Assembly (NCBI GenBank): GCA_021831685.1
Contig: JAKBMG010000175.1
Span: forward strand, 1-64,000
Origin: Bacteroidota bacterium
GTDB taxonomy: Bacteria; Bacteroidota; Ignavibacteria; Ignavibacteriales; Ignavibacteriaceae
Reading direction: 5' to 3'
DNA length: 64,000 nt
Positions 35,907 to 45,422 of this stretch are shown here, in pieces. Position numbers and translations under genes: made by a program. The stretch's first letter is position 1. Each line of letters begins with the position of its first letter. The notes beneath the pieces are model-generated. The model made no database searches. It saw only the letters and a list, made by a program, of their open reading frames with translations, and was not told the DNA's origin.

Positions 35907-36115
35907 AATTTTTAATTGATGCGCAACTACCAAAATCATTATCAGAGTTTTTGAAGCACAAAGGCTTCAATTCAATCCACACTTTAGAACTTCCCGGTAA
36001 AAATAGAACTAAAGATATTCAAATTATCCAAGAAGCAATAAAAGAAAACCGAGTTGTCATTAGTAAGGACATAGAAGAGACATTGCTGAGCGAGATTAAA
36101 ATAAGTTTGTATTAG
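35903..36115 (+). CDS. DUF5615 PIN-like toxin, C-terminally short
   Basis: The start KFLIDAQLPKSLSEFLKHKGFNSIHTLEL with its Asp, and VVISKDIE, match the DUF5615 PIN-like RNase fold paired with DUF433 proteins. Family members usually run to 110 residues or more and continue with a DFxxS motif after the SKD. Here the sequence becomes ETLLSEIKISLY and stops at 70 residues, so the last acidic residue and the C-terminal strands are missing. It may be an inactive toxin or a minimal variant. It overlaps the DUF433 gene by 4 bases. Confidence 0.7.
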   Translation: MKFLIDAQLPKSLSEFLKHKGFNSIHTLELPGKNRTKDIQIIQEAIKENRVVISKDIEETLLSEIKISLY

Positions 36116-36123
36116 GAAGACCA

Positions 36124-36330
36124 ATGAAACAAAAACGAAAACCAAAAATCCGGAAGGATCATAAAGGAGAATATATTCTCCGGATATATTTTGTAAGAGG
36201 GAAAATGAAAAAGGGAAAGATATATGTAATCGACGGAATTCCAGTGGAAGAATTCTACCTTCAAAACGCCGGCCCGATTACGCTTTTACAAAATGGAGAT
36301 TATGATGTATTAAATGAACAGGGGTATTGA
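36124..36330 (+). CDS. Small basic hypothetical protein
   Basis: A 68-residue, Lys-rich protein starting MKQKRKPKIRKDHKGEYILRIY and ending in a more acidic part (NGDYDVLNEQGY). It starts 8 bases after the PIN-like gene with AGGAAG before the ATG, so it is probably co-transcribed. No family is recognised. It could be a third component of the toxin-antitoxin unit or a DNA-binding leftover. Confidence 0.45.
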   Translation: MKQKRKPKIRKDHKGEYILRIYFVRGKMKKGKIYVIDGIPVEEFYLQNAGPITLLQNGDYDVLNEQGY

Positions 36331-36488
36331 ATTTGCGTTATAATTTTTCAAGGTCATCTAAGTCTTTATAGCGCCCGGAAGCAGCTTTATTTTTTTAATT
36401 TAGCAAATCACTACTAACCGACAAAAGGGATAAAAAAAGGAGCTGCATAAAACAGCCCCCGATGTTGTAAATTTGGATTAGCAACAAT

Positions 36489-36719
36489 TCAAAGGATACG
36501 ACATGAGTATAGATACGGAAATAAATTAATTGAAATTTGGCATTTGACATTTATCCCGAATGAAGACCTTTGCAAAACTGTTTTAAACTCATGCCGGTTG
36601 GCCGTGCCTGTCTTCTGATAAATATTCCGGGTATGTGTCTTTATCGTGTTGAGCGAGACGAACAGCATGTCGCATATCTGCATGTTGCTGTATCCATCAA
36701 GCAAAAGAGCAGCGACTTA
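36489..36719 (-). pseudogene. LuxR helix-turn-helix fragment
   Basis: On the minus strand the frame reads ALLLDGYSNMQICDMLFVSLNTIKTHTRNIYQKTG, a clear LuxR-type DNA-binding helix-turn-helix. There is no receiver or other N-terminal domain and an in-frame stop lies just upstream. It abuts the broken LamG/GLUG gene that begins at 36712, suggesting a deletion joined the two remnants. The stretch 36331-36488 holds no gene. Confidence 0.65.
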
Positions 36720-38998
36720 CTACAAGATGAATGAAGGAAAGGGAGCGGCACAACCACTGATGACGGCAGCCCCAATTCTTATACAGGCACGCTAAATAAC
36801 TCCCCCACCTGGGTCAGCGGAGCCTTCATACCTGGCGGCGAAAGCTATGTCGGTGGTCTTGTTGGGTCAAGTCGTGGGATTGTAAACAACTGCTACAGCA
36901 CAGGAAATGTCAGTGGTGTTGGTGCCGCCGGACTTATGGGAGAAAATGCTGCGTGGACAGTAAGTAACTGCTATAGCACAGGAAGTGTAAGCGGCAGCAG
37001 TGTGGGAGGACTTTTAGCATTTACTATGCTACAGCCAGCAACTGCTTTTGGGATACACAAACTTCCGGTCAATCGAGAAGCGCAGCAGGCACAGGCGTGA
37101 GTGACTCTGCCATGAAGGCACAAGCTACTTTTACAAACGCCGGCTAGGACTTCACAAATGTTTGGTTCATGGCAGTTACTCACAACAGCGGCTATCCTGC
37201 TCTAATAGGTATGACACAATCCAACGCTTACGCCACCGTTTCTTCCCCAACAAACATCACCGGCATATCGGCAACATTGAGCGGGAGTGTGAGCCCGAGT
37301 AATGTAAGCACAACTGTGCGGTTCTTGTATGGAACAACTTCAGGTGTCTATACCAACAGTGTAAAAGCATCTCTAGCAACAGTGAGCGGAAGTAATACCA
37401 GCTCTGTCTCGGCTACGTTAACGGGTCTTGCCCAGACTACGACGTATTACTATTGCATATCAGGAGCGAGCGCTTCGGCAGGGTATTTTGTCAGCAATGA
37501 GAAGAGCTTTACGACTCCGTATGCCAATGCAGGAAACACGCTGAAGCTTAATCCTACAAATTCCACTTATCTTAGGACATCTCTCGTAACGACTGCAACT
37601 TCGAACTACACGATTGAAGGTTGGGTAAAATGGAATGGAGCAACCCCCGGCTCAAGTCAGCAGTTGTTTTACAATGGGAACTCAGCGTCATCCGGATATG
37701 GAGTAATTCTTCCTTACAATCACTCATACAAAGTCTCGTTCATCGCTGGCGGCAAGGGATATGATTACTCTAATTTCATATTGCCGCCCGGGCAGTGGAC
37801 TCATGTTGCACTAACATGTGACGCCAGCAATAATTTTAAAGTCTACGTAAACGGTGATAGCGTTGTGGGCGGAACAATCGCTGTTAACACGCCTGCCGGA
37901 AATTTCCATGTCGGAGGTTACGGTGGTGAATACTTTAACGGCTCAATGGAAGCGATGGATGGATTACTTCGACAGCTCCCGTTGGTGAGGCATCGTCTGC
38001 CGACACGATGAACTTTACAAGCGGAACAGCAAACTTAGGAACGGTATCGCTGACGATGGGCACACCGTTCAGCTTACCGCTACCGAGATCGAAGCTGAGC
38101 CGAATTCATCGCCTACCGGGGCTGGAGTTTTGCTGAGCAGTTGTTACTGGCAGATTACTCCCTTTGGCACACCGGGAACATTTTCGGCGAATCTGACATT
38201 TACCATTCCATCATGGTTCACCGACGCCGCAGCAGGAACGTACACTCTCTACCATAGGGAAGGCAATTCCGACGGAAGCTGGACGGCAACGGTTTCGGGT
38301 GCAGCTAACATTACCTCGACAACAATCACTTTCAACGGCGTTACGTCATTCAGCCAGTTTACGATTGGCTCGTCGGACAATGCGCTGCCTGTGGAGCTTG
38401 CATCATTCACGGCAACGGCAGAAAGGAATTCGGTGCAGTTGCAATGGAAGACAGCGACGGAGGTGAATTGCTACGGATTCGAGGTGAAGCGGTCAGCGAT
38501 CAGCAGTCAGCTTTCAGCCAATGCATCGGCTGACAGCCGAACGCTGATAGCTGGACAAAGATTAGATTTGTGAAGGGAAGCGGGAACAGCAACACACCGA
38601 AGAATTATTCCTTTGTTGATAACAATCCTTCAAGCGGCACAGTTGAATATAGACTAAAGCAGATTGACAATGATGGAAACTTTAAATACTCGCAGATAGT
38701 CACCGTGCACTCACTTCCAACAAAGTTTGAGTTGTACCAGAACTATCCCAATCCGTTTAATCCGGGTACCACGATACGGTTCGATTTGAAGGAGGCATCG
38801 AACGTAACGCTGGAGATTTACAATGTGCTTGGGCAAAGGGTGGAATATTGGAATTATGGGATGATGACTGGAGGAAGATACAACGAAATGTTTGACATGA
38901 GCAGGTTTGCGAGTGGAGTATACTTTTACCGGTTGACCACCGCCGGGAAAGACGGCGAGAAGTATGTTTCGATAAAGAAGCTGCTTTTTATGAAATAA
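36712..38998 (+). pseudogene. Broken secreted protein: LamG, GLUG, FN3-like, LamG, T9SS tail
   Basis: Recognisable pieces follow in order but in different frames: TYYKMNEG (LamG end), SYTGTLNNSPTWVSG, GLUG-type repeats (NNCYSTGNVSG, SNCYSTGSVSG), NCFWDTQTSGQS, an FN3-like part (37200-37510), LamG (37560-37960), a second beta region, and a T9SS type A sorting domain with NYPNPFNPGTTIRF ending at 38998. I count at least four frameshifts (near 36770, 37020, 37960 and 38555) plus an amber codon where Trp is expected (37146). There is no signal peptide or start. The ORF-track lines 37169, 38130 and 38570 are pieces of it. It was a cell-surface adhesin-like or carbohydrate-binding protein. Confidence 0.85.
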
Positions 38999-39010
38999 GA
39001 CAAAGAATAA

Positions 39011-39221
39011 ATATTAATCCCGAAATAATGGATGAACTCCAGTTTTCACGGGAACCCGTGTGCCTATCCAGGCATTATTTGATTATATCGAAACAGGTGA
39101 AACATTGGACGAGTTTTTAGAGAATTTTCTAACTGTAGAAAGACACCAGGTTGTTGAAGTCCTTGAGATGTCTCGTAAGACAGTCTCAACAGAAAAGTTT
39201 TTGAATGAAAATCCTGCTTGA
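39011..39221 (+). pseudogene. Frameshifted DUF433 antitoxin remnant
   Basis: INPEIM in one frame is followed, after a small indel near 39031, by TPVFTGTRVPIQALFDYIETGETLDEFLENFLTVERHQVVEVLE in another, together the DUF433 signature. The frame runs to TGA 39219 and overlaps the start of the next remnant by 17 bases. The gene has no intact start and is probably dead. Confidence 0.75.
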
Positions 39222-39324
39222 TGAAAATATTCCTACAAAAGTAACTATTCAACCTTATCTTGACAAAGTGAAGGAATTAATAATTGGTAAGACTTATGAG
39301 CAATTCAACGACGTATATTTATAA
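39205..39324 (+). pseudogene. PIN-like toxin remnant with internal deletion
   Basis: MKILLDENIPTK is the typical start of a DUF5615/Mut7-C-like toxin, but it jumps directly to a C-terminal-like end (PYLDKVKELIIGKTYEQF). Only 39 residues remain, so roughly two thirds of the domain has been lost. It overlaps the DUF433 remnant as a true pair would. Confidence 0.6.
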
Positions 39325-39330
39325 CCATCT

Positions 39331-42093
39331 TCAAAATCCCGGCAGCTTAAACTTCATAGTTACTTCGCCGGTTTCTTTATTTACTGTTATTCCTTTTCCT
39401 TCCGTAATTAATTCTTTGCCTGTAGCCATTTTAAATATGCCGCTTAAGAATTGCATCCCTTGATTTAAAGTCACTTCAATTTCCTGCGGTTCCGGTGTAT
39501 GCTGTTTTTCTGAATCATCTTTAGTCGAAATTATTTTCGAAGTAGCTGCGCCCTCATTGCCTGATTCAATTTTTTCATCAAGCAGTACAGTCTCCTCAAT
39601 CAACTCACCGGCATTCTCAGCTTCATTTACTATTTCTTCTTTTGTTTCTTCAAAGGACTCATCCTGCACAATTTCAGAAGCTTCGACAGGCTGAATCATT
39701 TTTTGAACTTGCTCAATAAATGTCGATCTTCCCTTAGCTGCAAAATCAACTTCCTCCGTTAAGTTTGCATTATTTAATACTGCATTGAACAAGGCTTCTT
39801 TAACAACAATACCGTTTGCGATATTATGTTCTATGCTGTTTTGTGCAACCATATTTATAGCGGTTAATTTTGGACTTACTTGCCCGATGCGGTTTATACG
39901 CCCGATCCTTTGGTTCTTTTTTGCGGGATTCCACGGCAAATCAAAATTGATAACCGTATCGGCGAACTGCAAATTTAATCCCGTGCCGCCTGCTTCGGTC
40001 GAAAGAAATACAAGCGTGTCCGGGTTATTTGCAAATTCGTCTATCAAAAAGCTTCTTTTATTTACCGGCACATCTCCCGATAGAGTAACGTATTGAATGC
40101 CGTTTGTCTTCAGCATCTTACCGATTAAATGAAGCATCGTTTTCCATTCGGAAAAGATTATTACTTTCCTTTTTCGATTTTTAATATTCAGCTTTTCTAA
40201 AAGTATAGTTTCCAATTCATCTAATTTGGGAGAGTAATTTGTTTCCTTGTCAATAAGAAAAGTTGAGTCGCATACCATCCTCATGCTGGTAAGGATTTGC
40301 TGGATACGCTGCATGTCGTAAAAGGTTTTGTGTTTCTTGTGCAGAATAGGAGCAAGTGATCTTGCAAGTCCGGCATGAATTTCTGCCTGCGCTGGATGAA
40401 GTACAACCGGTACCATCATTTCTTGAACGGCGGGCAGTTCTTTCAAAACATCTGCCTTCTCCCGCCTGATAACATAACCGGCTAATTTATTTTTTAGTTC
40501 TTGTAAATTAAAATAGCCGGTTACCATGTTCCTCTTGTCCTTATCGAAATAACAATGGTTCATTGAAAATTCCCACTGCGGCGCTAACACTTCGGGATCA
40601 ACAAAATTCATTATCGAATACAAGTCCAGCAAATTGTTTTCAAGCGGAGTTCCGGTAATTACTAAAGAATGTTTTTTGGGAATTGATTTTACAGCATGTG
40701 AAGTTTTCGTATCGTAGTTCTTTATTTTCTGCGCCTCATCAAGAATAATCATGTCTGGCGGATACTGATGAATGACGGTAATGTCCCTCATAACTGCTTC
40801 ATAATTTGCAATGATAAAAAACTCAGCGGCGCTTTTATAAATCTTCTGACGGTAGCTGCGGACGCCTTCAACTATAACTGCTTTTTCACCTGTAAACTTT
40901 TCTATTTCTTTTTTCCATTGATACTTTAATGATGCCGGACAAATTATCAACGCCTTGTTTAAGCCATAAATATCTTTTTTCAATAAAGCGACAGCAATTG
41001 CTTGAAGCGTTTTTCCAAGACCCATTTCATCTGCAATAATATTTCCTTTCTTAAATAAAGAAAACAAAATACTCTCCTTCTGGTAATCGAACAGCTTAGC
41101 TTTTATTTTTGAAAAGTCCGGTGTTATCTTTTCGCTAAGTTGTTTGAGCGATTGCGTATCAAAATATTTATCTATTTTTTCATTTACTTCCGGGCGGATT
41201 AAAATTGATTTAATCTCTCTCGCTTCATTTATAAACTTCAAGAATTCAGAATATCTTTCAGGCATGACGTACTGGCTGCCGTTTGGGAATCCTCCGAAGG
41301 AGTCCTTTGTGACATCCCGACTTTGTCGGGGAAAATATTTGTGAATTAAAGTGTCTACTTCCGGCTGAGGATTTCGTTCGTAAAAATATGTAATGTTATA
41401 ATCGTAATGAGGATCGCAATAGATTTCGACGAAAGGATAAACTTGATTAGTTAATGCTTTTGAGTTTTTATATTTCTTGTTCAAATAGTCCGACGCAAAA
41501 ATCAAATGCTTGCAGGTTCCAAGCTTGTTGGTCCTAAAATCGGGGCACGAGCAGTAGCCGCTGCCTTCTGCGAAATCTCTGATTGTAATTTCATAAGTTC
41601 TTCCTTCCTCTGTTTTGATTTTATGAAAGCCGTGAATATTTTCCGCAAGATGAATTTCAAATTTTTCCTTGGCGGCTTTTTCCTGTCTTTCTTTCAATAC
41701 CCGTTTTATCATTTCTTTTTTTGTGTACTTACTGCTTACAGATGACACTTTATTTTTTCCGTCGTCAAATTTAATTCTAAGCATAATAAGCGCAGCAGCA
41801 GAGTGCGGGCAGCAATCAAAATGTGAATCGCAATTACATTGAATTGACAGCTCGCCTCGCTTGAAATTAGATCTTTCGTTCGGCGAAGAAGTCTTCTTTT
41901 CAGACGGCGAAATTGTTACATGAAAATCATCAAACCGGTCTTCAACAATAAAATTAAATTTATTGCCTGACTCGCTTGTTAGAGTACACATTTCATTATC
42001 GATCAAACTTTGTCCTCTGCGAAAAACCGGTTCGGATTTAACATAATTTTCTTTGATTTCAAGTATATCTGGTACGGGAAAATCGAATTTCAT
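39331..42093 (-). CDS. SNF2-family helicase with SWIM zinc finger
   Basis: A 920-residue protein. An N-terminal Cys/His cluster CNCDSHFDCCPHSAAAL and a second SWIM finger CSCPDFRTNKLGTCKHLIFA bind zinc and probably nucleic acid. The SNF2 motor follows: DEMGLGKTLQ near residue 361, ILDEAQKIKN near 449, TGTPLENNL, and QRIGRINRIGQ near 729. The tail (about 780-880) is very acidic. Such SWIM/SNF2 proteins are widespread in bacteria and are thought to remodel nucleoprotein complexes. ATG 42093 is preferred because AAGG precedes it. A palindrome-bearing insertion (about 41289-41330) encodes PRQSRDVTKDSFGG without breaking the frame. Confidence 0.88.
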   Translation of the reverse strand: MKFDFPVPDILEIKENYVKSEPVFRRGQSLIDNEMCTLTSESGNKFNFIVEDRFDDFHVTISPSEKKTSSPNERSNFKRGELSIQCNCDSHFDCCPHSAAALIMLRIKFDDGKNKVSSVSSKYTKKEMIKRVLKERQEKAAKEKFEIHLAENIHGFHKIKTEEGRTYEITIRDFAEGSGYCSCPDFRTNKLGTCKHLIFASDYLNKKYKNSKALTNQVYPFVEIYCDPHYDYNITYFYERNPQPEVDTLIHKYFPRQSRDVTKDSFGGFPNGSQYVMPERYSEFLKFINEAREIKSILIRPEVNEKIDKYFDTQSLKQLSEKITPDFSKIKAKLFDYQKESILFSLFKKGNIIADEMGLGKTLQAIAVALLKKDIYGLNKALIICPASLKYQWKKEIEKFTGEKAVIVEGVRSYRQKIYKSAAEFFIIANYEAVMRDITVIHQYPPDMIILDEAQKIKNYDTKTSHAVKSIPKKHSLVITGTPLENNLLDLYSIMNFVDPEVLAPQWEFSMNHCYFDKDKRNMVTGYFNLQELKNKLAGYVIRREKADVLKELPAVQEMMVPVVLHPAQAEIHAGLARSLAPILHKKHKTFYDMQRIQQILTSMRMVCDSTFLIDKETNYSPKLDELETILLEKLNIKNRKRKVIIFSEWKTMLHLIGKMLKTNGIQYVTLSGDVPVNKRSFLIDEFANNPDTLVFLSTEAGGTGLNLQFADTVINFDLPWNPAKKNQRIGRINRIGQVSPKLTAINMVAQNSIEHNIANGIVVKEALFNAVLNNANLTEEVDFAAKGRSTFIEQVQKMIQPVEASEIVQDESFEETKEEIVNEAENAGELIEETVLLDEKIESGNEGAATSKIISTKDDSEKQHTPEPQEIEVTLNQGMQFLSGIFKMATGKELITEGKGITVNKETGEVTMKFKLPGF
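41316..41330. repeat. Palindrome CCCGAC-TTT-GTCGGG inside the SNF2 gene
   Basis: A perfect 6-bp inverted repeat next to a second small hairpin TCCT-CCGA-AGGA (41290-41301). Together they look like an in-frame repeat insertion, comparable to the one in the SQR-like gene. Confidence 0.5.
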
Positions 42094-42246
42094 ATTTGCG
42101 CCTTTGTTGAAAATAACTGATGTCTGCTTTCTGAAAGGCAAAATTAAGTCTTCAGTAATAAGTAATCAATAACGGTTGATAGAAATAATAATTACTGTTC
42201 CTCTCAAGAAATAAGGAATCATTATGAAAACTCTAATTACAGATGA

Positions 42247-42643
42247 TCATTCTGTTGCTATGGTTCCCTCGTCACCATATTTACTTACTGTATTCACGAA
42301 ATATCCATCACTCCAAGATTCTCCTCCCCACAATTGCTTCTTTACTTCTGGATGCTTTCTGAATATCTCTCTGGCTGTTATACTTTTCAATATTGTTACA
42401 TATTTGTGTCGGACTATATTTGGGAACTGAGTACAATAGAAAATGAACATGTGCTGTATCTGTACCTATTTCTAAAAAATATATCGGATAACGTTTTGTG
42501 ATTTCTAAACAAATTGCTTCTAATGTCTCATCTACTTCTTGACTAAATACTATCCTTCTATATTTTGCCGGTAGTACTATATGATATATCAAGACTGACA
42601 CATTATGTGATTTATGTATGTATTCACTTTTTGACATACACAA
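42247..42643 (-). pseudogene. IS200/IS605 tnpA with frameshift and lost C-terminus
   Basis: On the minus strand, ATG 42643 starts an IS200-type transposase (YIHKSHNVSVLIYHIVLPAKYRR) with the HUH motif HVHFLL. After SPTQI a one-base gain near 42388 shifts the frame; the continuation is ITAREIFRKHPEVKKQLWGGE and WSDGYFVNTVSKYGDEGTI. It stops before the segment that carries the catalytic Tyr, so it is inactive. CGCCGC-AA-GCGGCG (42654-42667), followed by GGGGAATT, is the kind of subterminal hairpin found at IS200/IS605 left ends. Confidence 0.85.
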
Positions 42644-42653
42644 ATATACATCT

Positions 42654-42667
42654 TCGCCGCAAGCGGC
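42654..42667. repeat. IS200/IS605-type left-end hairpin
   Basis: CGCCGC-AA-GCGGCG is a perfect 6-bp stem with a 2-base loop, 10 bases upstream of the tnpA start and followed by GGGGAATTTACCC. TnpA recognises such hairpins as single-stranded DNA. Confidence 0.65.
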
Positions 42668-42689
42668 GGGGAATTTACCCTAAGAGATT

Positions 42690-43029
42690 AAAGCCGTTAA
42701 ACATCGAGCAGGTGGTAAAGGCTCAAGATGAAATTAGAAAAACACTCGCTTCGTTTGTTGGAGTTAGTTCAGGAGTAAATACTTTCTTAACCGAGCGAAT
42801 GGAAGAAACACTTTCCGGTAATTGTGTCTGCCAGGTTTCAAAAGATATGGACGACAGACCCTTATCAGTTCCTAAAAATTTAAAGCTGGTGGATTATTAC
42901 TTCTTTCATACTACTATAACTTTTCCCGCCGATCTTTTTTCAAAGCATTTATCTCCATCAAATTTAAGATCATCAACCGAAGATTACATTTTCTTAAAAG
43001 CGGCAAATTCAACGGTGTTGCTTGTTTAA
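42690..43029 (+). pseudogene. Unrecognised protein fragment
   Basis: An open frame reads KPLNIEQVVKAQDEIRKTLASFVGVSSGVNTFLTERMEETL and ends LKAANSTVLLV at TAA 43027. Its composition is protein-like, but no plausible start lies before it; the first part of the track's ORF (42565-42689) is antisense to tnpA and the IS hairpin. It is probably the remainder of a gene cut by the IS insertion. I cannot name a family. The stretch 43030-43120 holds only repeat-like sequence (TAATCCCGTTAGGAATGATAT). Confidence 0.35.
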
Positions 43030-43123
43030 AAATATTTTCTATAAATAATTAATTCCGATAGCCATAGGGATTATGAAATCCTAATCCCGTTAGGAATGAT
43101 ATATAAAATTCTTTTTATAAATG

Positions 43124-43276
43124 AGTCCACTTCTAAAAAGCCGAAATACTCTAAATGTCATTCCCTCTGCAGAGGCAGAAAAGCGGGAATCTATTCCATA
43201 TTAAAAGGTTTTTGGATCCCCATTCCCCACTTTCGTGAGGACAAGTTTCATGGAAATTATTTTTTTAGAGTGGACT
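43124..43276. mobile_element. MITE-like inverted-repeat element, copy B
   Basis: AGTCCACTTCTAAAAAG on the left and TTTTTTAGAGTGGACT on the right bound 153 bp. The inverted repeat extends outward as TATAAATG and CATTTATA. Compared with copy A at 18418-18536 it is inverted, about 34 bp longer, and has an extra internal palindrome (CCTCTGCAGAGG). No open reading frame of useful size lies within. Confidence 0.72.
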
Positions 43277-43339
43277 CATTTATAGTATTTAGATTAATTA
43301 GCAAACAGTCATTTTGGCAAAGCAAATAATTTTAGCAGC

Positions 43340-43372
43340 TTGTCTTAGTTTACTTAATTTTTTATAAATTTG
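43340..43372 (+). promoter_or_regulatory. Promoter of the M1 peptidase gene
   Basis: A TTG at 43340 and a -7 element TAAATTTG (43365-43372) match the Bacteroidota-type TTG/TAnnTTTG promoter. The start codon lies 33 bases downstream. The spacing of 22 bases is a little long but acceptable. Confidence 0.45.
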
Positions 43373-43404
43373 TTTTATATTAAATAAAGCATAAAAGTAA
43401 AGTT

Positions 43405-45402
43405 ATGAATAAAAAGACTTGCATTAATTTTCTCGTTATTTTTTTCCTATCAGGATTAGCTTCGGCTTTCGCTCAAGAGAAAGGTGGTTATGACCCCAGG
43501 AAAGTTTTCGATCCTTTATTCGACAGTTCTCCCGGGACTGTTTATAGAAGCGGAAGCGGTATACCGGGTCCAATGTATTGGCAAAATAGAGCGGATTACA
43601 AAATTCATGCACAACTTGATGAAAAGAATAATTCGCTATCCGGTAATGAAGAAATTATTTATACAAATAACAGCCCGGACAATTTGGATTTTCTTTGGTT
43701 GCAGCTCGATCAAAATCAATTAATAAAAAATTCACGCGGAGAATTGACTTCATCACCTCCCTCAAATATTCCCGACAGATTTTTCGGCGGCTACAATATT
43801 ACGTCTGTAGAAGTTCAATTACACGGGAAAAAATTCAAAGCCATTTATTTAATTACAGACACAAGGATGCAAATAAGATTACCGGATGCTGTTAAACCGC
43901 ACGGTGATAAAATCTTAATTTACATAGATTATTCATTCCCAATTCCCCCGCCTAATTATGGACGCTGCGGTTATTTAGAAACCAAAAATGGAAAAATATT
44001 TGAGCTTGCTCAGTGGTATCCCCGGATGGCTGTCTATGATGACATAAAAGGATGGAATAATCTTCCCTTTTTGGGATCTGGCGAGTTCTATCTTGATTAC
44101 GGAAATTATGATGTTTACCTAAATGTTCCCTGGAATGAAATAGTTGTTGCCCCCGGTGAACTTCAAAATCCGGATGATGTCTTGACTAAAGAAGAAATCA
44201 TGCGGTTAAAAGAAGCCAGGAATAGTAATAAAACTGTATTTGTTAGAACAGCAAATGAGATTACCAATCCTCGTACGCGCCCTGTCGATAAAGGCAGGTT
44301 AACATGGCACTTTAAGATGAATAATACTCGTGACTTTTCATGGGCTTCATCCAGAGCTTTTATATGGGATGCAGCAAGGATAAATCTTCCGAGCGGTAAA
44401 AAAATATTAGCTATGTCTGTGTATCCAATAGAAAGCAGTGGAATAGATGCATGGAGCCGTTCAACTGAATTTGCTAAAAACAGTATTGAAATTTTTTCAA
44501 AGGATTGGTTTGAATATCCATATCCTACCGCAATAAACGTTGCCGGACCTGTCGGGGGGATGGAATATCCCGGAATTGTTTTTTGTCATTGGAAGGCTAC
44601 CGGGAAAACTCTTTGGATCGTTACCAATCATGAACTTGGACACAATTGGTTTCCGATGATTGTCGGCTCAAATGAAAGAGAAAATGCTTGGATGGATGAA
44701 GGCTTTAATACGTTCATAGATATTTATGCTTCGAACGAATTTAACAATGGAGAATTTGCGCCAAAGCGCGACGGAGAATATGCCCCTAAAGGCGGAAACC
44801 CTGCCCGAGAGATTGTTCCTTATCTTTTAAGTAAAGATTCCCAACCAATCTTAACTTTTGCAGACGCAATTCCGGGAAGATTTGTTCATACGCTTGAATA
44901 TTATAAAACCGCACTTGGTCTTGTAATGCTAAGAGAATTTGTTTTAGGGAAGGAAAGATTTGACTATGCTTTTAGAAATTATATTAAAAACTGGGCATAC
45001 AAACATCCTTCGCCATTAGACTTTTTTAGAGCAATGAATAACGGTGCTGGTGAAAATTTAAATTGGTTTTGGAAAGAATGGTTCGTAAAGAAATGGACTC
45101 TTGACCAAACCGTAGACAGCGTTAAATATGTTGATAATGACCCTTCAAAAGGCAGTTTAATTACAATTGAGAATAAGAACGAAATGGTAATGCCTGTAGA
45201 AGTTGAAGTAAAAGAATCAAACGGAAACTCTGGCATGATGAAATTGCCCGTTGAGATTTGGGAACGTACAGGATTATCAACTTTCAAATATAATTCAACA
45301 AGTAAAATTGATTCCGTAATAATTGATCCGGATCAAAAGTTACCGGATGTAAACCCAGGAAATAATTTTTGGCCTTCAAAATCTAACGATGGTGGGAAAT
45401 AA
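43405..45402 (+). CDS. Secreted M1-family zinc metallopeptidase
   Basis: A signal peptide (1-23, ending AFAQ) leads to an M1 aminopeptidase-like fold. The exopeptidase-type motif [10 protein letters not shown] is near residue 388, and the zinc site HELGHNWF near 408 with the third ligand in [11 protein letters not shown] near 430. Length is 665 residues, and no T9SS sorting tail is present, so the enzyme is probably periplasmic or lipid-free secreted. It would trim peptides. It is transcribed alone and its 3' end faces polB across a 20-base gap. The C-terminal domain (about 540-640) is beta-rich, as in related M1 enzymes. Confidence 0.9.
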   Translation: MNKKTCINFLVIFFLSGLASAFAQEKGGYDPRKVFDPLFDSSPGTVYRSGSGIPGPMYWQNRADYKIHAQLDEKNNSLSGNEEIIYTNNSPDNLDFLWLQLDQNQLIKNSRGELTSSPPSNIPDRFFGGYNITSVEVQLHGKKFKAIYLITDTRMQIRLPDAVKPHGDKILIYIDYSFPIPPPNYGRCGYLETKNGKIFELAQWYPRMAVYDDIKGWNNLPFLGSGEFYLDYGNYDVYLNVPWNEIVVAPGELQNPDDVLTKEEIMRLKEARNSNKTVFVRTANEITNPRTRPVDKGRLTWHFKMNNTRDFSWASSRAFIWDAARINLPSGKKILAMSVYPIESSGIDAWSRSTEFAKNSIEIFSKDWFEYPYPTAINVAGPVGGMEYPGIVFCHWKATGKTLWIVTNHELGHNWFPMIVGSNERENAWMDEGFNTFIDIYASNEFNNGEFAPKRDGEYAPKGGNPAREIVPYLLSKDSQPILTFADAIPGRFVHTLEYYKTALGLVMLREFVLGKERFDYAFRNYIKNWAYKHPSPLDFFRAMNNGAGENLNWFWKEWFVKKWTLDQTVDSVKYVDNDPSKGSLITIENKNEMVMPVEVEVKESNGNSGMMKLPVEIWERTGLSTFKYNSTSKIDSVIIDPDQKLPDVNPGNNFWPSKSNDGGK

Positions 45403-45422
45403 GAAAACTATTGGATTAGTAT

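Noticed and set aside
42565-42689. First third of the track's 154-residue ORF
   Set aside because: It is antisense to tnpA and crosses the IS hairpin, so not protein-coding.
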